From Bradyrhizobium daqingense (GTDB lineage: Bacteria > Pseudomonadota > Alphaproteobacteria > Rhizobiales > Xanthobacteraceae): a stretch of 64,000 nucleotides of DNA. Made by a program: the position numbers and the translations under genes. Positions 44,312 through 53,153 of the stretch are shown in pieces (position 1 is the stretch's first letter; every line of letters begins with the position of its first letter). The stretch lies in assembly GCF_021044685.1 (NCBI RefSeq), contig NZ_CP088014.1, positions 1,116,001 through 1,180,000 of the forward strand, given 5' to 3'. The notes below the pieces were generated by a model. The model was not told where the DNA came from, searched no databases, and saw nothing but the letters and a program-made list of their open reading frames with translations.

Positions 44312-45946
44312 ATGAAACGCAAGATCGCAGCGATTTTCGCAGCCGATATTGCCGGCTATTCGAGACTGGTCGCGGAAGACGAGGAGGAGACGCTGCGGCG
44401 TCTGGCTTCCTATCGCGAGGTCGTCGACGATTTCATCGCCAAGGCCGGCGGGCGCATCTTCAACACCGCGGGCGATGCCGTGCTCGCTGAATTTCCGAGC
44501 GCGGTCGATGCGGTGCGCTGCGCGATCGACATCCAGGAAAGCTTGCGAACCCGCAACATGGCCTATCCGCCGAGCCGGCAGATGTCGTTTCGCATCGGCA
44601 TCACCATCGGCGACGTCGTCGAGCGCGACGGCGATCTCCTGGGCGACGGCGTCAACATCGCGGCACGGCTGGAAGGGCTCGCCGAGGTCGGCGGCATTTG
44701 CGTCTCGCGCGCCGTGCACGAGCAGGTCGCCAACAAGCTGTCGGTGCAGTTCGCCGACATCGGCGCGCAGGAGGTGAAGAACATCCCGACCCCCGTGCAC
44801 GCCTACATGGTGGCGATGCGGCGCGAGGACGGCAGCTATGCCAAGCCGCAGCCGAAGAAGGCCGGCGCAAAGCTCGCCGCTGCGCCGGTGTGGATGTGGC
44901 CGCTGGTGGTCGCCGTCGTGTCGATCGTCGCGATCGGCGTCACCGGCTTTCTCTACAATACCAAGCTGAAGCAGACCGCGACCGTCGTGGCGACACCGGC
45001 CGCAACTCCGAGTGCGATGCCGACGCAAATGGCGAAGGCGCCGATGACGCCGATGGCTCCGGCGAATGCCGGCGCTGCGATGGCGCCGATGCCGGCACCG
45101 TCACCATCCGTCGCGCCGATGGCGAGCAAATTCTCGGCAGACAGCGTGCCCTTCATCAACGAGCGCGTGCGCAACTTCCTCGCCGATGATTATGCCACCT
45201 CCGGCGACTACAAGGCCTTCGCCCTCAATGTCGGCGGCTTCACCGGCTCGGCGCTGAACCAGCCGAGCGAGGACGCCGCGCGCAGCATGGCGATCGAGCA
45301 GTGCCAGAAGCGGGCCGATGCCGCGCAATCGCCGCGGCGCTGCGAGCTCTACGCAGTCGGCAACACCGTCGTCTACGCGCACGGCAAGCCGCCGATGCCG
45401 CCGCAGCCTTTCGTGCGACGCGATGCCATGACCGAGCGGCCGTTCGCGTCGAAGGACTTTCCGATGGTGCGCGATCCCCAGAAAGTCAGGCTCGAGAACA
45501 TCTTCGTGCCGGCAGCGAAATCGCGCTCGGTCGCGCTGGGGCCGGGCGGCCAATATTTCATGGTGATGGGCGCCGCATCCGCGGACGACGCGGCACGGCG
45601 CTCCCTGGAATCCTGCGGCGCCATCGCCGGCATCGCTTGCCTCGTCGTCGCGGTCGACGACAATTTCGTCGTGCCGATCCCGACCCTGTTCAGGATCACC
45701 GGCTTCTTCAATGCCGCCGCCAACTCCTCGATCGCGGCGGATGCGCGCGCCGAGGTCATGCGCAAGCTTGGTGACGCCACGGGCTGGAATGCCGTCGCGG
45801 TCGGCACCGCAGGCCGGCCCGGCCTCGGCCTGAAGGCCGCCGACGAGCAGACCGCCGTCAGCACCGCGCTCGCCGACTGCGCCAAGCGCGACGGCGATTG
45901 CCGCGTCATCGCGGTCGGCCCGTTCACGGTGGGACCGATCAACTAA
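44312..45946 (+). CDS. Class III adenylate/guanylate cyclase with C-terminal cysteine-pair repeats
   Basis: 544 residues. A cytoplasmic N-terminal class III cyclase domain (about 1-170) has metal ligands Asp12 (FAADIAGYS) and Asp55 (TAGDAVLAEF), plus Asp108, Asn115 and Arg119 (DLLGDGVNIAARLEG). The purine-selecting Lys of the K-x-x-G-D motif is Asn51. One transmembrane helix (about 193-215, VWMWPLVVAVVSIVAIGVTGF) is followed by a Met/Pro/Ala-rich linker and then three copies of a unit at about 300-355, 404-453 and 492-541. Each contains an A-x-x-C and a second Cys (spacings 12, 7 and 6 residues) and a VAV-like end, resembling DUF4189. ATG 44312 begins MKRKIAAIFAADIAG. Confidence 0.82.
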   Translation: MKRKIAAIFAADIAGYSRLVAEDEEETLRRLASYREVVDDFIAKAGGRIFNTAGDAVLAEFPSAVDAVRCAIDIQESLRTRNMAYPPSRQMSFRIGITIGDVVERDGDLLGDGVNIAARLEGLAEVGGICVSRAVHEQVANKLSVQFADIGAQEVKNIPTPVHAYMVAMRREDGSYAKPQPKKAGAKLAAAPVWMWPLVVAVVSIVAIGVTGFLYNTKLKQTATVVATPAATPSAMPTQMAKAPMTPMAPANAGAAMAPMPAPSPSVAPMASKFSADSVPFINERVRNFLADDYATSGDYKAFALNVGGFTGSALNQPSEDAARSMAIEQCQKRADAAQSPRRCELYAVGNTVVYAHGKPPMPPQPFVRRDAMTERPFASKDFPMVRDPQKVRLENIFVPAAKSRSVALGPGGQYFMVMGAASADDAARRSLESCGAIAGIACLVVAVDDNFVVPIPTLFRITGFFNAAANSSIAADARAEVMRKLGDATGWNAVAVGTAGRPGLGLKAADEQTAVSTALADCAKRDGDCRVIAVGPFTVGPIN

Positions 45947-46050
45947 GGTGCTGCCGTGCCAGTCGGCCTTTCGCCGATCTCGCCCGGTCGTCGAAAAATA
46001 GCTCGATGTATCAAATACATCGCTACTGTGCATGGGGTTGTTTTCGCACC

Positions 46051-46551
46051 TCAGTTTGCGAAGGTTGCAAACTCTCGCGCTACGGCCCGATAAACCTCGC
46101 GTCGGAACGGCACGACGAGGTCGGCGATGCGGTCGAGGTGCTCCCAGCGCCAGGCGTCGAACTCGGCCGGCTGGCCATTGCGCGGCGTCAGCGGATCGAT
46201 TTCGTCCTCCTTGCCGGTGAAGCGCAGCGCGAACCATTTTTGCCGCTGCCCGCGGAATTTCGCGAGGCGATGGGTTTGCGGTCCGTCATAGGGAGGGAAT
46301 TCATAGGTGAACCAATCGGTCTCGCCGAGGTACGCGGCGCTGACGACGCTGGTCTCTTCCCAGAGCTCGCGCATCGCCGCATCGCGCAGGTTCTCGCCCT
46401 CGTCGACGCCGCCTTGCGGCATCTGCCAGTCGAGGCCCGGCAGGATGATCTCGGGACCGTCGCCCTTGAAGCGGTGGCCGATCAGCACGCGGCCGTCGGC
46501 ATTGAACAGGGCGATGCCCACATTGGGGCGATAGGGTTTTTCACTCGTCAC
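46051..46551 (-). CDS. rppH: RNA pyrophosphohydrolase (RppH-like Nudix), copy 1
   Basis: Nudix hydrolase that removes pyrophosphate from 5'-triphosphorylated RNA or cleaves (di)nucleoside polyphosphates. It has N-terminal YRPNVGIALFNADGRVLIG, the RppH-specific [12 protein letters not shown], and Nudix box GGVDEGENLRDAAMRELWEE then TS. Also typical are FRGQRQKWFALRF and the C-terminal FDAWRWEHL. GTG 46551 (VTSEKPYRP) has AGGGA upstream; the ATG at 46575 lies within a palindromic repeat and is less likely. It is the downstream member of a tandem pair; identity to the second copy is clear but moderate. Confidence 0.9.
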   Translation of the reverse strand: MTSEKPYRPNVGIALFNADGRVLIGHRFKGDGPEIILPGLDWQMPQGGVDEGENLRDAAMRELWEETSVVSAAYLGETDWFTYEFPPYDGPQTHRLAKFRGQRQKWFALRFTGKEDEIDPLTPRNGQPAEFDAWRWEHLDRIADLVVPFRREVYRAVAREFATFAN

Positions 46552-46567
46552 TTGCAAAATGTCCCTC

Positions 46568-46651
46568 GTCGTCATTCCGGGGCGATGCGAAGCATCGAAC
46601 CCGGAATCTCGAGGTCCCGGGTTCGATGCTTCCGCATCGCCCCGGGACGAC
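46568..46651. repeat. Intergenic palindromic repeat, family C (copy 2)
   Basis: GTCGTCATTCCGGGGCGATGC ... GCATCGCCCCGGGACGAC. Perfect arms GGGGCGATGCGAAGCATCGAAC with GTTCGATGCTTCCGCATCGCCCC. It separates the two RppH-like genes and supplies in-frame but improbable starts for copy 1. Confidence 0.88.
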
Positions 46652-46659
46652 AATAGAGA

Positions 46660-47166
46660 CTATCCCTCCGCCAGCGCGGAAAATTCCTGCACCACGCGCT
46701 CATAGACCGGGCGCTTGAACGGGATGATCAATCCCGGGAGGTTCTTCATCGGCTCCCAGCGCCAGCTGATGAATTCGGCCTTGTGGCCGCCGCCGCCCGG
46801 CTTCTCGACATTGATCTCGCCGTCCTTGCCGGTGAAGCGCACCGCGTACCATTTCTGGCGCTGGCCGCGATAGCGGCCCTTCCAGGCACGTCCGGCGACC
46901 GTGCGGGGAATGTCGTAAGTGAGCCAGTCCGGGACCTCGCCGAGCCGTTCGACCGAGCGCACGCTGGTTTCCTCATAGAGCTCGCGCTTTGCGGCTTCCC
47001 AGGTGTCCTCGCCGGGATCGACGCCGCCCTGCGGCATCTGCCAGACATGGGTATCGTCGACATGCTCGATGCCGCCGGCGCGGCGGCCGATGAACACCAG
47101 TCCGTCCTTGTTGATCAGCATCACACCGACGCAGGTCCGGTAGGGCAGATCCTCGTAACGCGCCAT
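46660..47166 (-). CDS. rppH: RNA pyrophosphohydrolase (RppH-like Nudix), copy 2
   Basis: 168-codon paralogue of the neighbouring Nudix gene. [37 protein letters not shown], Nudix box [36 protein letters not shown] and [12 protein letters not shown] match RppH block for block. ATG 47166 is preferred over the longer frame. It is the one more like the canonical rhizobial RppH (inference). The gene is downstream of the polysaccharide deacetylase gene, with 78 bp between them. Confidence 0.9.
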   Translation of the reverse strand: MARYEDLPYRTCVGVMLINKDGLVFIGRRAGGIEHVDDTHVWQMPQGGVDPGEDTWEAAKRELYEETSVRSVERLGEVPDWLTYDIPRTVAGRAWKGRYRGQRQKWYAVRFTGKDGEINVEKPGGGGHKAEFISWRWEPMKNLPGLIIPFKRPVYERVVQEFSALAEG

Positions 47167-47244
47167 TCCGCCAGACCCCTTGCATGCCGTTGTCGGTCGG
47201 CGGATGCGCCCCCGCGGGGACCCACGCCGGACCAATTCGTTGAT

Positions 47245-48462
47245 TTAGCTGGATTTTGATTTCAGCATCGCGGTTGTCAATGGCACCAAAAGGACACCCC
47301 GGTCGGCCAAGGTCTTGGTCCAGGCGCTGATGCGCTCGATCGAGACCGGCAGCGCCGAGGCGGTGCCGATGGCGATGCCGCGCTCGCGCGCCGTCGATTC
47401 CAGCTTGTTCAGGGCACGGTCGATTTCGGTCGGGGTCGGCACCACGTCGATCGCGATGTCGCCCTTGCCGAACGGCATCGCCTGGTTGGCCGCGGCCAGG
47501 GACGCGATGCTGCGGGGCGAGGAGCCGTCGTCGAAGAAGCCGAGCCCGCGCTTGGCCGCCTCGCGGATGATCGGCTGCATCGCCGGCTCCGTCGCGATGA
47601 AGCGGGCGCCCATGAAATTGGCCAGGCCGGCATAGCCCTGCATCCGGCTGAGATGCCAGTACAGGCGGTCCATGTTCTGGTCCGCGCTGAGCGAGGTCAG
47701 CAGCGTCTGCGGCCCGGGATCGTTGTCGGGGAAGTCGTAGGGCTCCATCGGGATCTGCAGGAAGATCTCATGACGCTGGGCGCGGGCGCGCTCGGCGAGC
47801 TTGCCGGGGTCGGAGCCGTAGGGCGTGAAGGCCAGCGTCACCGCCGGCGGCAGCTTCATGATCGCATCATTGGTCTTGGCGGCGCCGACGCCGAGCCCGC
47901 CAATCACGATGGCGACCACCGGCGACTTGGCAGCCTTGGCGCGGTCCGCGTCGGCCGCATACACGTTGAACGGCTTCAAGTCGCCGGCGACCACCGGGAT
48001 CATGCCGTAGCGCGATTTCTCCAGCAGCTTCTGGTCGATCCCGGCCATGACGGGCGGCGCGGAGGCGGCGGCATCGCCCTTGTCGGCGGCGTCGCCGCCG
48101 ATCACCACGTCGTGGCGCGCGCCGGTGGAGCCGTCGATCATGGTGACGGTCTTTGGCTCGCCCGCCTGCTTCGGCGCGTCCTTGGTCTCGTGCTTGCCCT
48201 CTGGCTTGGTGTCCGAGCCTTGGCCTGCGGCGGCGGGCTTCTGGTCCGCCGCCTTGTCCGTCGCATTGATCGCAATCCGCGTCATCGGCTCGCCGCCGAG
48301 TGGATCCTTGTTGAAGATGGCGAAGCCGGCAAAGGTGACCAGGAACAGGCCGAGCAGGACAGCGAGCAGCTGCATGGCCGTGAACGGCAGCCGCAGCCGG
48401 CGTTTCCGGCGCGGCTTGTCCTGTCCGAGCGGGGCGCTCAGATCATCGGCCGTTTCAGTCAT
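47245..48462 (-). CDS. Divergent polysaccharide deacetylase family protein (YibQ type)
   Basis: 405 residues. An N-terminal cytoplasmic basic stretch (KPRRKRRLRLP) precedes one membrane anchor (FTAMQLLAVLLGLFLVTFAGFAIF), then a low-complexity Lys/Ala/Asp linker and the periplasmic deacetylase-like barrel (PVVAIVIGGLGVGAAKTNDAI, QRHEIFLQIPMEPYDFPDNDPG, IDVVPTPTEIDRAL). It belongs to the divergent DUF610/YibQ branch often linked to envC/ctpA. Upstream is ctpA, from which it is separated by a terminator. Confidence 0.85.
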   Translation of the reverse strand: MTETADDLSAPLGQDKPRRKRRLRLPFTAMQLLAVLLGLFLVTFAGFAIFNKDPLGGEPMTRIAINATDKAADQKPAAAGQGSDTKPEGKHETKDAPKQAGEPKTVTMIDGSTGARHDVVIGGDAADKGDAAASAPPVMAGIDQKLLEKSRYGMIPVVAGDLKPFNVYAADADRAKAAKSPVVAIVIGGLGVGAAKTNDAIMKLPPAVTLAFTPYGSDPGKLAERARAQRHEIFLQIPMEPYDFPDNDPGPQTLLTSLSADQNMDRLYWHLSRMQGYAGLANFMGARFIATEPAMQPIIREAAKRGLGFFDDGSSPRSIASLAAANQAMPFGKGDIAIDVVPTPTEIDRALNKLESTARERGIAIGTASALPVSIERISAWTKTLADRGVLLVPLTTAMLKSKSS

Positions 48463-48553
48463 GCGAGATCCCGAATCACTCGCGATGACGATACCACGCC
48501 GGGGTCAAGCGGCGGCAGGCCGGGATAGGCCGGGGGCATCAGCAGTTCCAAGC

Positions 48554-48580
48554 AAAAGGGCGGCTCCCAGAGCCGCCCTT
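48554..48580 (-). terminator. Intrinsic terminator of ctpA
   Basis: On the minus strand AAGGGCGGCT-CTGGG-AGCCGCCCTT is followed by TTGCTTGG. A 10-bp stem lies 28 bp after the ctpA stop and separates the nadD-to-ctpA unit from the deacetylase gene. Confidence 0.88.
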
Positions 48581-48607
48581 TCGTCAGTTCGGATGAACGC
48601 GCCGCCC

Positions 48608-49966
48608 TTAGTTCGCAGCTTTGGGCTTGTCGGTCGTGGCCTTGTTGTCGCCGCCCGGCGTCGGTGCGGCGGAGGCGCTGTTCTTGATGCCATGGAGCAG
48701 GTCGCCGGCGAGCTTGAGCGCCTTGTCGTCCTTGGCGTCCGGCGGGACGTAGGACTGCGAGCCGGTCTTCTCGTCGCCGTCGTTCTTGAGATGGCCGCGC
48801 AGCGACGCCTCGCCCTTGGTGTCGGTGCGGGACTTCAGCTCGTCCGGCACGTCCTGCAGCACTTCGATGTCGGGCACGATGCCCTTGGCCTGGATCGACT
48901 TGCCCGACGGCGTGTAATAGCGCGCCGTGGTCAGCCGCAGCGCGCCGTTGCCGGAGCCGAGCGGGATGATGGTCTGCACCGAGCCCTTGCCGAACGAGCG
49001 CGTGCCGACGATGGTCGCGCGCTTGTGGTCCTGCAGCGCGCCGGCGACGATCTCGGAGGCCGAGGCCGAGCCGCCATTGACCAGCACGATGACCGGCTTG
49101 CCCTTGGTGAGGTCGCCCGAGTGCGCGGTGCGGCGCTGGGTCTCCTCGGCGTTGCGGCCGCGGGTCGAGACGATCTCGCCCTTCTCCAGGAACGCGTCGG
49201 AAACGGTGACGGCTTCCTCGAGCAGGCCGCCCGGATTGTTGCGCAGGTCGATGATGTAGCCCTTGAGCTTGTCGCCGATCTGGTTCGAGAGGTTGCCGAC
49301 CTCGCGCTTCAGGCCTTCGGTGGTCTGCTCGTTGAAGGTGGTGATGCGGATATAGCCGATGTCGTCCTGCTCGACGCGCGCGCGCACCGAGCGAACGCGG
49401 ATGTTGTCGCGCACCAGCGTGACGTCGAGCGGATTGTCCTGGCCCTTGCGGATGATCTTGAGCTTGATCTTGGTGTTGACCGGGCCGCGCATCTTCTCGA
49501 CCGCCTGGTTCAGGGTCAGGCCCTGCACCGCCTCGTCGTCGAGATTGGTGATGATGTCGTTGGCCATGATGCCGGCGCGCGAGGCCGGCGTGTCGTCGAT
49601 CGGCGAGACCACCTTGATCAGGCCGTCTTCCATCGTGACCTCGATGCCGAGGCCGCCGAACTCGCCGCGGGTCTGCACCTGCATGTCGCGGAAGCTCTTG
49701 GCGTCCATGTAGCTCGAATGCGGATCGAGTCCGGTGAGCATGCCGCTGATGGCGGATTCGATCAGCTTGGTGTCATCGGGCTTCTCGACATAGTCGGAGC
49801 GCACGCGCTCGAAGACGTCGCCGAAAAGATTGAGCTGGCGATAGGTGTCCGCGGTGGCGGCCCGCGCGCTGGAGCCCATGAACACGGCGCGCGGCTGGGT
49901 CACGAACAGCGTCAGCGCTGCGCCGGTGGCCGCGCTGAGGAGGATTACTGAAGTCTTGCGCATCAT
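48608..49966 (-). CDS. ctpA: C-terminal processing peptidase CtpA (S41 family)
   Basis: Periplasmic serine protease with a PDZ domain; 452 residues. Signal-anchor MRKTSVILLSAATGAALTLF, PDZ domain at about 90-180 (GGLGIEVTMEDGLIKVVSPI), and the catalytic Ser in GGSASASEIVAGAL (about residue 300) with Lys in RSFGKGSVQTI. The C-terminal tail is low complexity and charged. The first codons ATG-ATG overlap the EnvC stop by 4 bp. Family members trim peptidoglycan hydrolases or process outer-membrane proteins. Confidence 0.95.
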   Translation of the reverse strand: MMRKTSVILLSAATGAALTLFVTQPRAVFMGSSARAATADTYRQLNLFGDVFERVRSDYVEKPDDTKLIESAISGMLTGLDPHSSYMDAKSFRDMQVQTRGEFGGLGIEVTMEDGLIKVVSPIDDTPASRAGIMANDIITNLDDEAVQGLTLNQAVEKMRGPVNTKIKLKIIRKGQDNPLDVTLVRDNIRVRSVRARVEQDDIGYIRITTFNEQTTEGLKREVGNLSNQIGDKLKGYIIDLRNNPGGLLEEAVTVSDAFLEKGEIVSTRGRNAEETQRRTAHSGDLTKGKPVIVLVNGGSASASEIVAGALQDHKRATIVGTRSFGKGSVQTIIPLGSGNGALRLTTARYYTPSGKSIQAKGIVPDIEVLQDVPDELKSRTDTKGEASLRGHLKNDGDEKTGSQSYVPPDAKDDKALKLAGDLLHGIKNSASAAPTPGGDNKATTDKPKAAN

Positions 49967-51318
49967 CCGCGAACCTTCTCGCCTTCATTTGCGGCCCACC
50001 ATGGGCCTGGATCGATTGGAGTGCCGTCTTTACGGAACTCGACATACAGCACAGGTTGACTCGCGTTCGTGGCGAGAATGGAGGCGACTTGAGAGGTCGA
50101 CCCCATGGTCGCGACCGGCTCCCCCGTGAGCACAAACTGTCCGATGTTGACCGAAATGCGCTCCATCCCGGCGATCAGGACATGATACCCGCCCCCGGCG
50201 TTGAGGATCAAGAGTTGTCCATAGCTGCGGAAGGGACCGGAATAGACCACCCAGCCGTCACACGGCGTCGTGACCTGGGAGCCGGGCTTGGTGGCCAGCG
50301 AAATGCCCTTCTGGACCCCGCCGACCCCGTCGGAACCACCAAAGTCCCTGATCTTGTTACCGTTAACCGGAAGAGGCAGCAGCCCCTTGGCCGAGGCGAA
50401 GGCGATCGCCGGCGTGGTCCGGGACTTGTCCTTGAAAGCGGCGGGGCCGGATTTAGCATTGGCGGCGGCCTTCGCTTCGGCCTGCCTTGCAGCCTCGGCC
50501 GCCTTCTCGGCGGCCTTGGCCGCGCTCTGCAGGTCCTGCTCCATCTTGGTGATCAGCCCCTGGAGGTCGCCGACCTGCCGTGAGAGTGCGATCGCGCGCG
50601 AATTCTCGGCGTCGAGATCCTTTTCCCGCGCGGCCTGCTGGCGCTGCCGCTCGTCGACCAAAGCCGTGAGCCGGCTCTGGTCGCTGCGGACCCTGTCGCG
50701 GTCGGTGGCGAGCTGGTCGCGCTCGGTGGCGATGGTCTTGCGCAGCGCCACGAGCTCGCCGAGCTCGCCTGCGATCTTTTCGGCACGGCCGCGCAACTCC
50801 GGCACGACGGCGCCGAGCAGCATCGCCGTGCGGAGCGATTGCAGCGCGTCCTCGGGCCGCACCAGCAGCGCGGGCGGCGTCCGCCGTCCGGCACGCTGCA
50901 GGGCCGCCAGCACCTCTACGATGTCGGCGCGGCGCGAATCCAGCGAGGCGCGCATCTCCTGCTCGCGGCCGTTGAGAGTCCGCAGCCGCGCTTCGGTCTC
51001 GTCGATCTTGGTCTCGACGCTGCGCACATTGGCGGCGGTATCGATCAGCTGCTGGTTGAGCTGGGTGCGGTCCTGGCCGAGCGCGGTGATCTCGGATTTC
51101 AGCTTGGCCTGCGCTTCCTCGGCGCTCTTCTGCCTGGCGCGCGCGGCCTCGAGCTCCTGCTCGCGCTGCTTGATCGCGTCGGGCGAGACCGCCACGGTCT
51201 GCGGCGGCGTCCCGGTCTGAGCTTGCGCGAGACTTGCGCCGGCGAAGCTCGTGATCAGCAACAGGTTGAGGAGCGGCGCTCGCATCGTGTCGGCAAAGGT
51301 GCTCGTTGTGGCGCGCAT
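49963..51318 (-). CDS. envC: EnvC-like murein hydrolase activator (degenerate LytM/M23)
   Basis: About 451 residues: signal peptide (NLLLITSFAGASLAQA), long coiled coil (about 45-290, heptad-rich with REQELEAARARQKSAEEAQ), and a C-terminal LytM domain (about 330-440). The zinc ligands are lost: the expected H-x3-D is QKGIS (about residues 337-341) and the HxH near the end is LYVEFR. That is the EnvC/NlpD pattern of amidase activators rather than a peptidase. ATG 51318 overlaps the rlmH stop (TGATG). It is coupled to ctpA downstream. Confidence 0.9.
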   Translation of the reverse strand: MRATTSTFADTMRAPLLNLLLITSFAGASLAQAQTGTPPQTVAVSPDAIKQREQELEAARARQKSAEEAQAKLKSEITALGQDRTQLNQQLIDTAANVRSVETKIDETEARLRTLNGREQEMRASLDSRRADIVEVLAALQRAGRRTPPALLVRPEDALQSLRTAMLLGAVVPELRGRAEKIAGELGELVALRKTIATERDQLATDRDRVRSDQSRLTALVDERQRQQAAREKDLDAENSRAIALSRQVGDLQGLITKMEQDLQSAAKAAEKAAEAARQAEAKAAANAKSGPAAFKDKSRTTPAIAFASAKGLLPLPVNGNKIRDFGGSDGVGGVQKGISLATKPGSQVTTPCDGWVVYSGPFRSYGQLLILNAGGGYHVLIAGMERISVNIGQFVLTGEPVATMGSTSQVASILATNASQPVLYVEFRKDGTPIDPGPWWAANEGEKVRG

Positions 51319-51800
51319 CACGCGCGGTGATAGGGGTGGCCGGCCAGAATGGTGGCGGCCCGATAAAGCTGTTCCAGAAGCATGACGCGGACCATTTGGT
51401 GCGGCCAGGTCGCAGAGCCGAACGCGATCGCGAGCTTGGCCTTACGGCGCAATTCGGGCGAAAGTCCGTCCGCCCCTCCGATCACGAAGATAGTATGTGC
51501 GGCACCCTCGTCGCGCCAGCGGCCGAGATGCCGTGCGAATACGGTGGACTCGAGATTCTGGCCGCGCTCGTCCAGCGCCACCAGGATCGCCTTGTCAGGA
51601 ATTTGGGCTGAGATCGCCGCGGCCTCTTCGCTCATCCGCGTCGCGGCGTCGCGCGCGCGGCTTTCCGGAAGTTCATGAACGGTGAGTCCGCGAAAGCCAA
51701 GCTTGCCGCCGGCTTCGCAGAACCGCTCGAAATAGCGGTCGGCAAGCTCCCGTTCGGGACCCTGCTTCAACCGGCCCACGGCAATGACAGCAACACGCAT
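51318..51800 (-). CDS. rlmH: 23S rRNA (pseudouridine1915-N3)-methyltransferase RlmH
   Basis: SPOUT-family methyltransferase acting on m3Psi1915 of 23S rRNA in assembled 70S ribosomes; 160 residues. N-terminal MRVAVIAVGRLKQGPERELADRY, AILVALDERGQNLES, the knot motif FVIGGADGLSPELRRKA and C-terminal HQMVRVMLLEQLYRAATILAGHPYH are canonical. ATG 51800 chosen over the longer frame. It follows rsfS in the usual rsfS-rlmH pair. Confidence 0.95.
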   Translation of the reverse strand: MRVAVIAVGRLKQGPERELADRYFERFCEAGGKLGFRGLTVHELPESRARDAATRMSEEAAAISAQIPDKAILVALDERGQNLESTVFARHLGRWRDEGAAHTIFVIGGADGLSPELRRKAKLAIAFGSATWPHQMVRVMLLEQLYRAATILAGHPYHRA

Positions 51801-51907
51801 GATGATTTCAGCGTCGTGTTCGAGGTCGCGCGCATCAGGCGCGCGCACGACGCTAGCATGCGCGTCAGCCGATTCGAAATCGGCAAGAACCTAAATCGCC
51901 TTCGAGC

Positions 51908-52405
51908 CTAGATCGCCTTCGCCGCCCCTGGGCCCTGCGTGTACAACCGCTCGAGGTTGTAGAACTCACGGACCTCGGGTCTGAACACGTGCACGATCAC
52001 GTCGCCGGAATCGATCAGCACCCAGTCGCAATTGGGCAAGCCCTCGACATGGATGTTCTTGATACCGTTTTCCTTGAGGCTCTTGGTGACGTTTTCCGCG
52101 ATCGCGCCGACATGCCGGTTCACTCGGCCGGTGGTGACGATCATGTAGTCGGAGTACGCCGATTTGCCGCGAAGGTCGATGGTGACCGTCTCTTCCGCCT
52201 TCATGTCCTCGAGGCGGGAGAGGATCAGGCTCAGCGTCTTGTCGGCGTCGGGTTGCGCCTCCAAGGCCGCAGCTTTGGTCGATGTTTTACGCGCCGGCTT
52301 TGCAACCTTGGGTAAAACGGACTTCGTCGAGGCTGACTTGGACAATACAGATGTGGTCAGGGACCATTCCTTTCCTGTATCGCGACCGCCGAATCCGGCG
52401 CTCAC
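51908..52405 (-). CDS. rsfS: Ribosomal silencing factor RsfS
   Basis: Binds ribosomal protein uL14 to block subunit joining during starvation. The conserved domain starts near residue 50 (DADKTLSLILSRLEDMKAEET) and has IDLRGKSAYSDYMIVTTGRVNRHV, LPNCDWVLIDSGDVIVHVFRPEVREFYNLE. The N-terminal 45 residues are Ser/Lys/Ala-rich and poorly ordered; GTG 52405 is only the longest start. A shorter N-terminus is possible because an AAAGGA lies inside this extension. Confidence 0.92.
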   Translation of the reverse strand: MSAGFGGRDTGKEWSLTTSVLSKSASTKSVLPKVAKPARKTSTKAAALEAQPDADKTLSLILSRLEDMKAEETVTIDLRGKSAYSDYMIVTTGRVNRHVGAIAENVTKSLKENGIKNIHVEGLPNCDWVLIDSGDVIVHVFRPEVREFYNLERLYTQGPGAAKAI

Positions 52406-52486
52406 TGGTTACACTACATCATGTGGGGTTAAGGGTTTCAATATGCCAGAGAGCCCGACACCCCCACGCCGCCGGAACACTCCGTC

Positions 52487-53131
52487 TCACTTCGTACCTT
52501 TCCAGCTCCCATCCGGGTTCCGCAGGCCCGTTGAGGAGAGATTCAGCTTCAATCCGGTCAAAAAGACCCAGGCCGGCGCCGGCCGGTCCGCAAGCAGTGC
52601 CGCTTTTTCCTCGGGCAGGCGGTAGCGCGATAGCGCGTGTCCGGCGGGAGAGGCGAGGGCGCGAAAACTCTGCGGCGGGCGATCGATCACTGCCATCGGC
52701 ACTTGGGCGGCGATACGCCGCCAGTCCTGCCAACGGTGGAATTGAGCGAGATTGTCGGCGCCCATGATCCAGACAAAGCGCAAGCCGGAGAAGCGGCGGC
52801 GCAGGATGTTGATCGTGTCGATAGTATAGCGGGTACGAATGACGGATTCGAGACAGCTCACCTCGATCCTGGGATCGCTGGCGACCTCGCGCGCCGCCTG
52901 CATGCGCGCGCCGAGTTCGTGCAGCGCGCCGTTCTCCTTGAGCGGGTTGCCCGGTGTCACCAGCCACCAGATGCGATCGAGCTGCAACCGCTTCAGCGCG
53001 AACTGGCTGATGGCACGATGGGCCTGATGCGGCGGGTTGAAGGAACCGCCGAGCAGGCCGATGCGCATGCCCGCGGAATGAGGCGGAACTGCTTGCGCCA
53101 CGAAGCGCGGCACGACGAAATTGTTGCTCAA
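52487..53131 (-). CDS. nadD: Nicotinate-nucleotide adenylyltransferase NadD
   Basis: Makes NaAD from NaMN and ATP in NAD biosynthesis. Nucleotidyltransferase motif [24 protein letters not shown], and the C-terminal ISSTGLRN-like [13 protein letters not shown]. The 214-residue frame starts at TTG 53131; ATG 53068 ([10 protein letters not shown]) is an equally plausible start placed just before the active site. It sits between proA and rsfS, the standard alphaproteobacterial order. Confidence 0.93.
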   Translation of the reverse strand: MSNNFVVPRFVAQAVPPHSAGMRIGLLGGSFNPPHQAHRAISQFALKRLQLDRIWWLVTPGNPLKENGALHELGARMQAAREVASDPRIEVSCLESVIRTRYTIDTINILRRRFSGLRFVWIMGADNLAQFHRWQDWRRIAAQVPMAVIDRPPQSFRALASPAGHALSRYRLPEEKAALLADRPAPAWVFLTGLKLNLSSTGLRNPDGSWKGTK

Positions 53132-53153
53132 TGCCGGCCCCGCGACGTCACAC

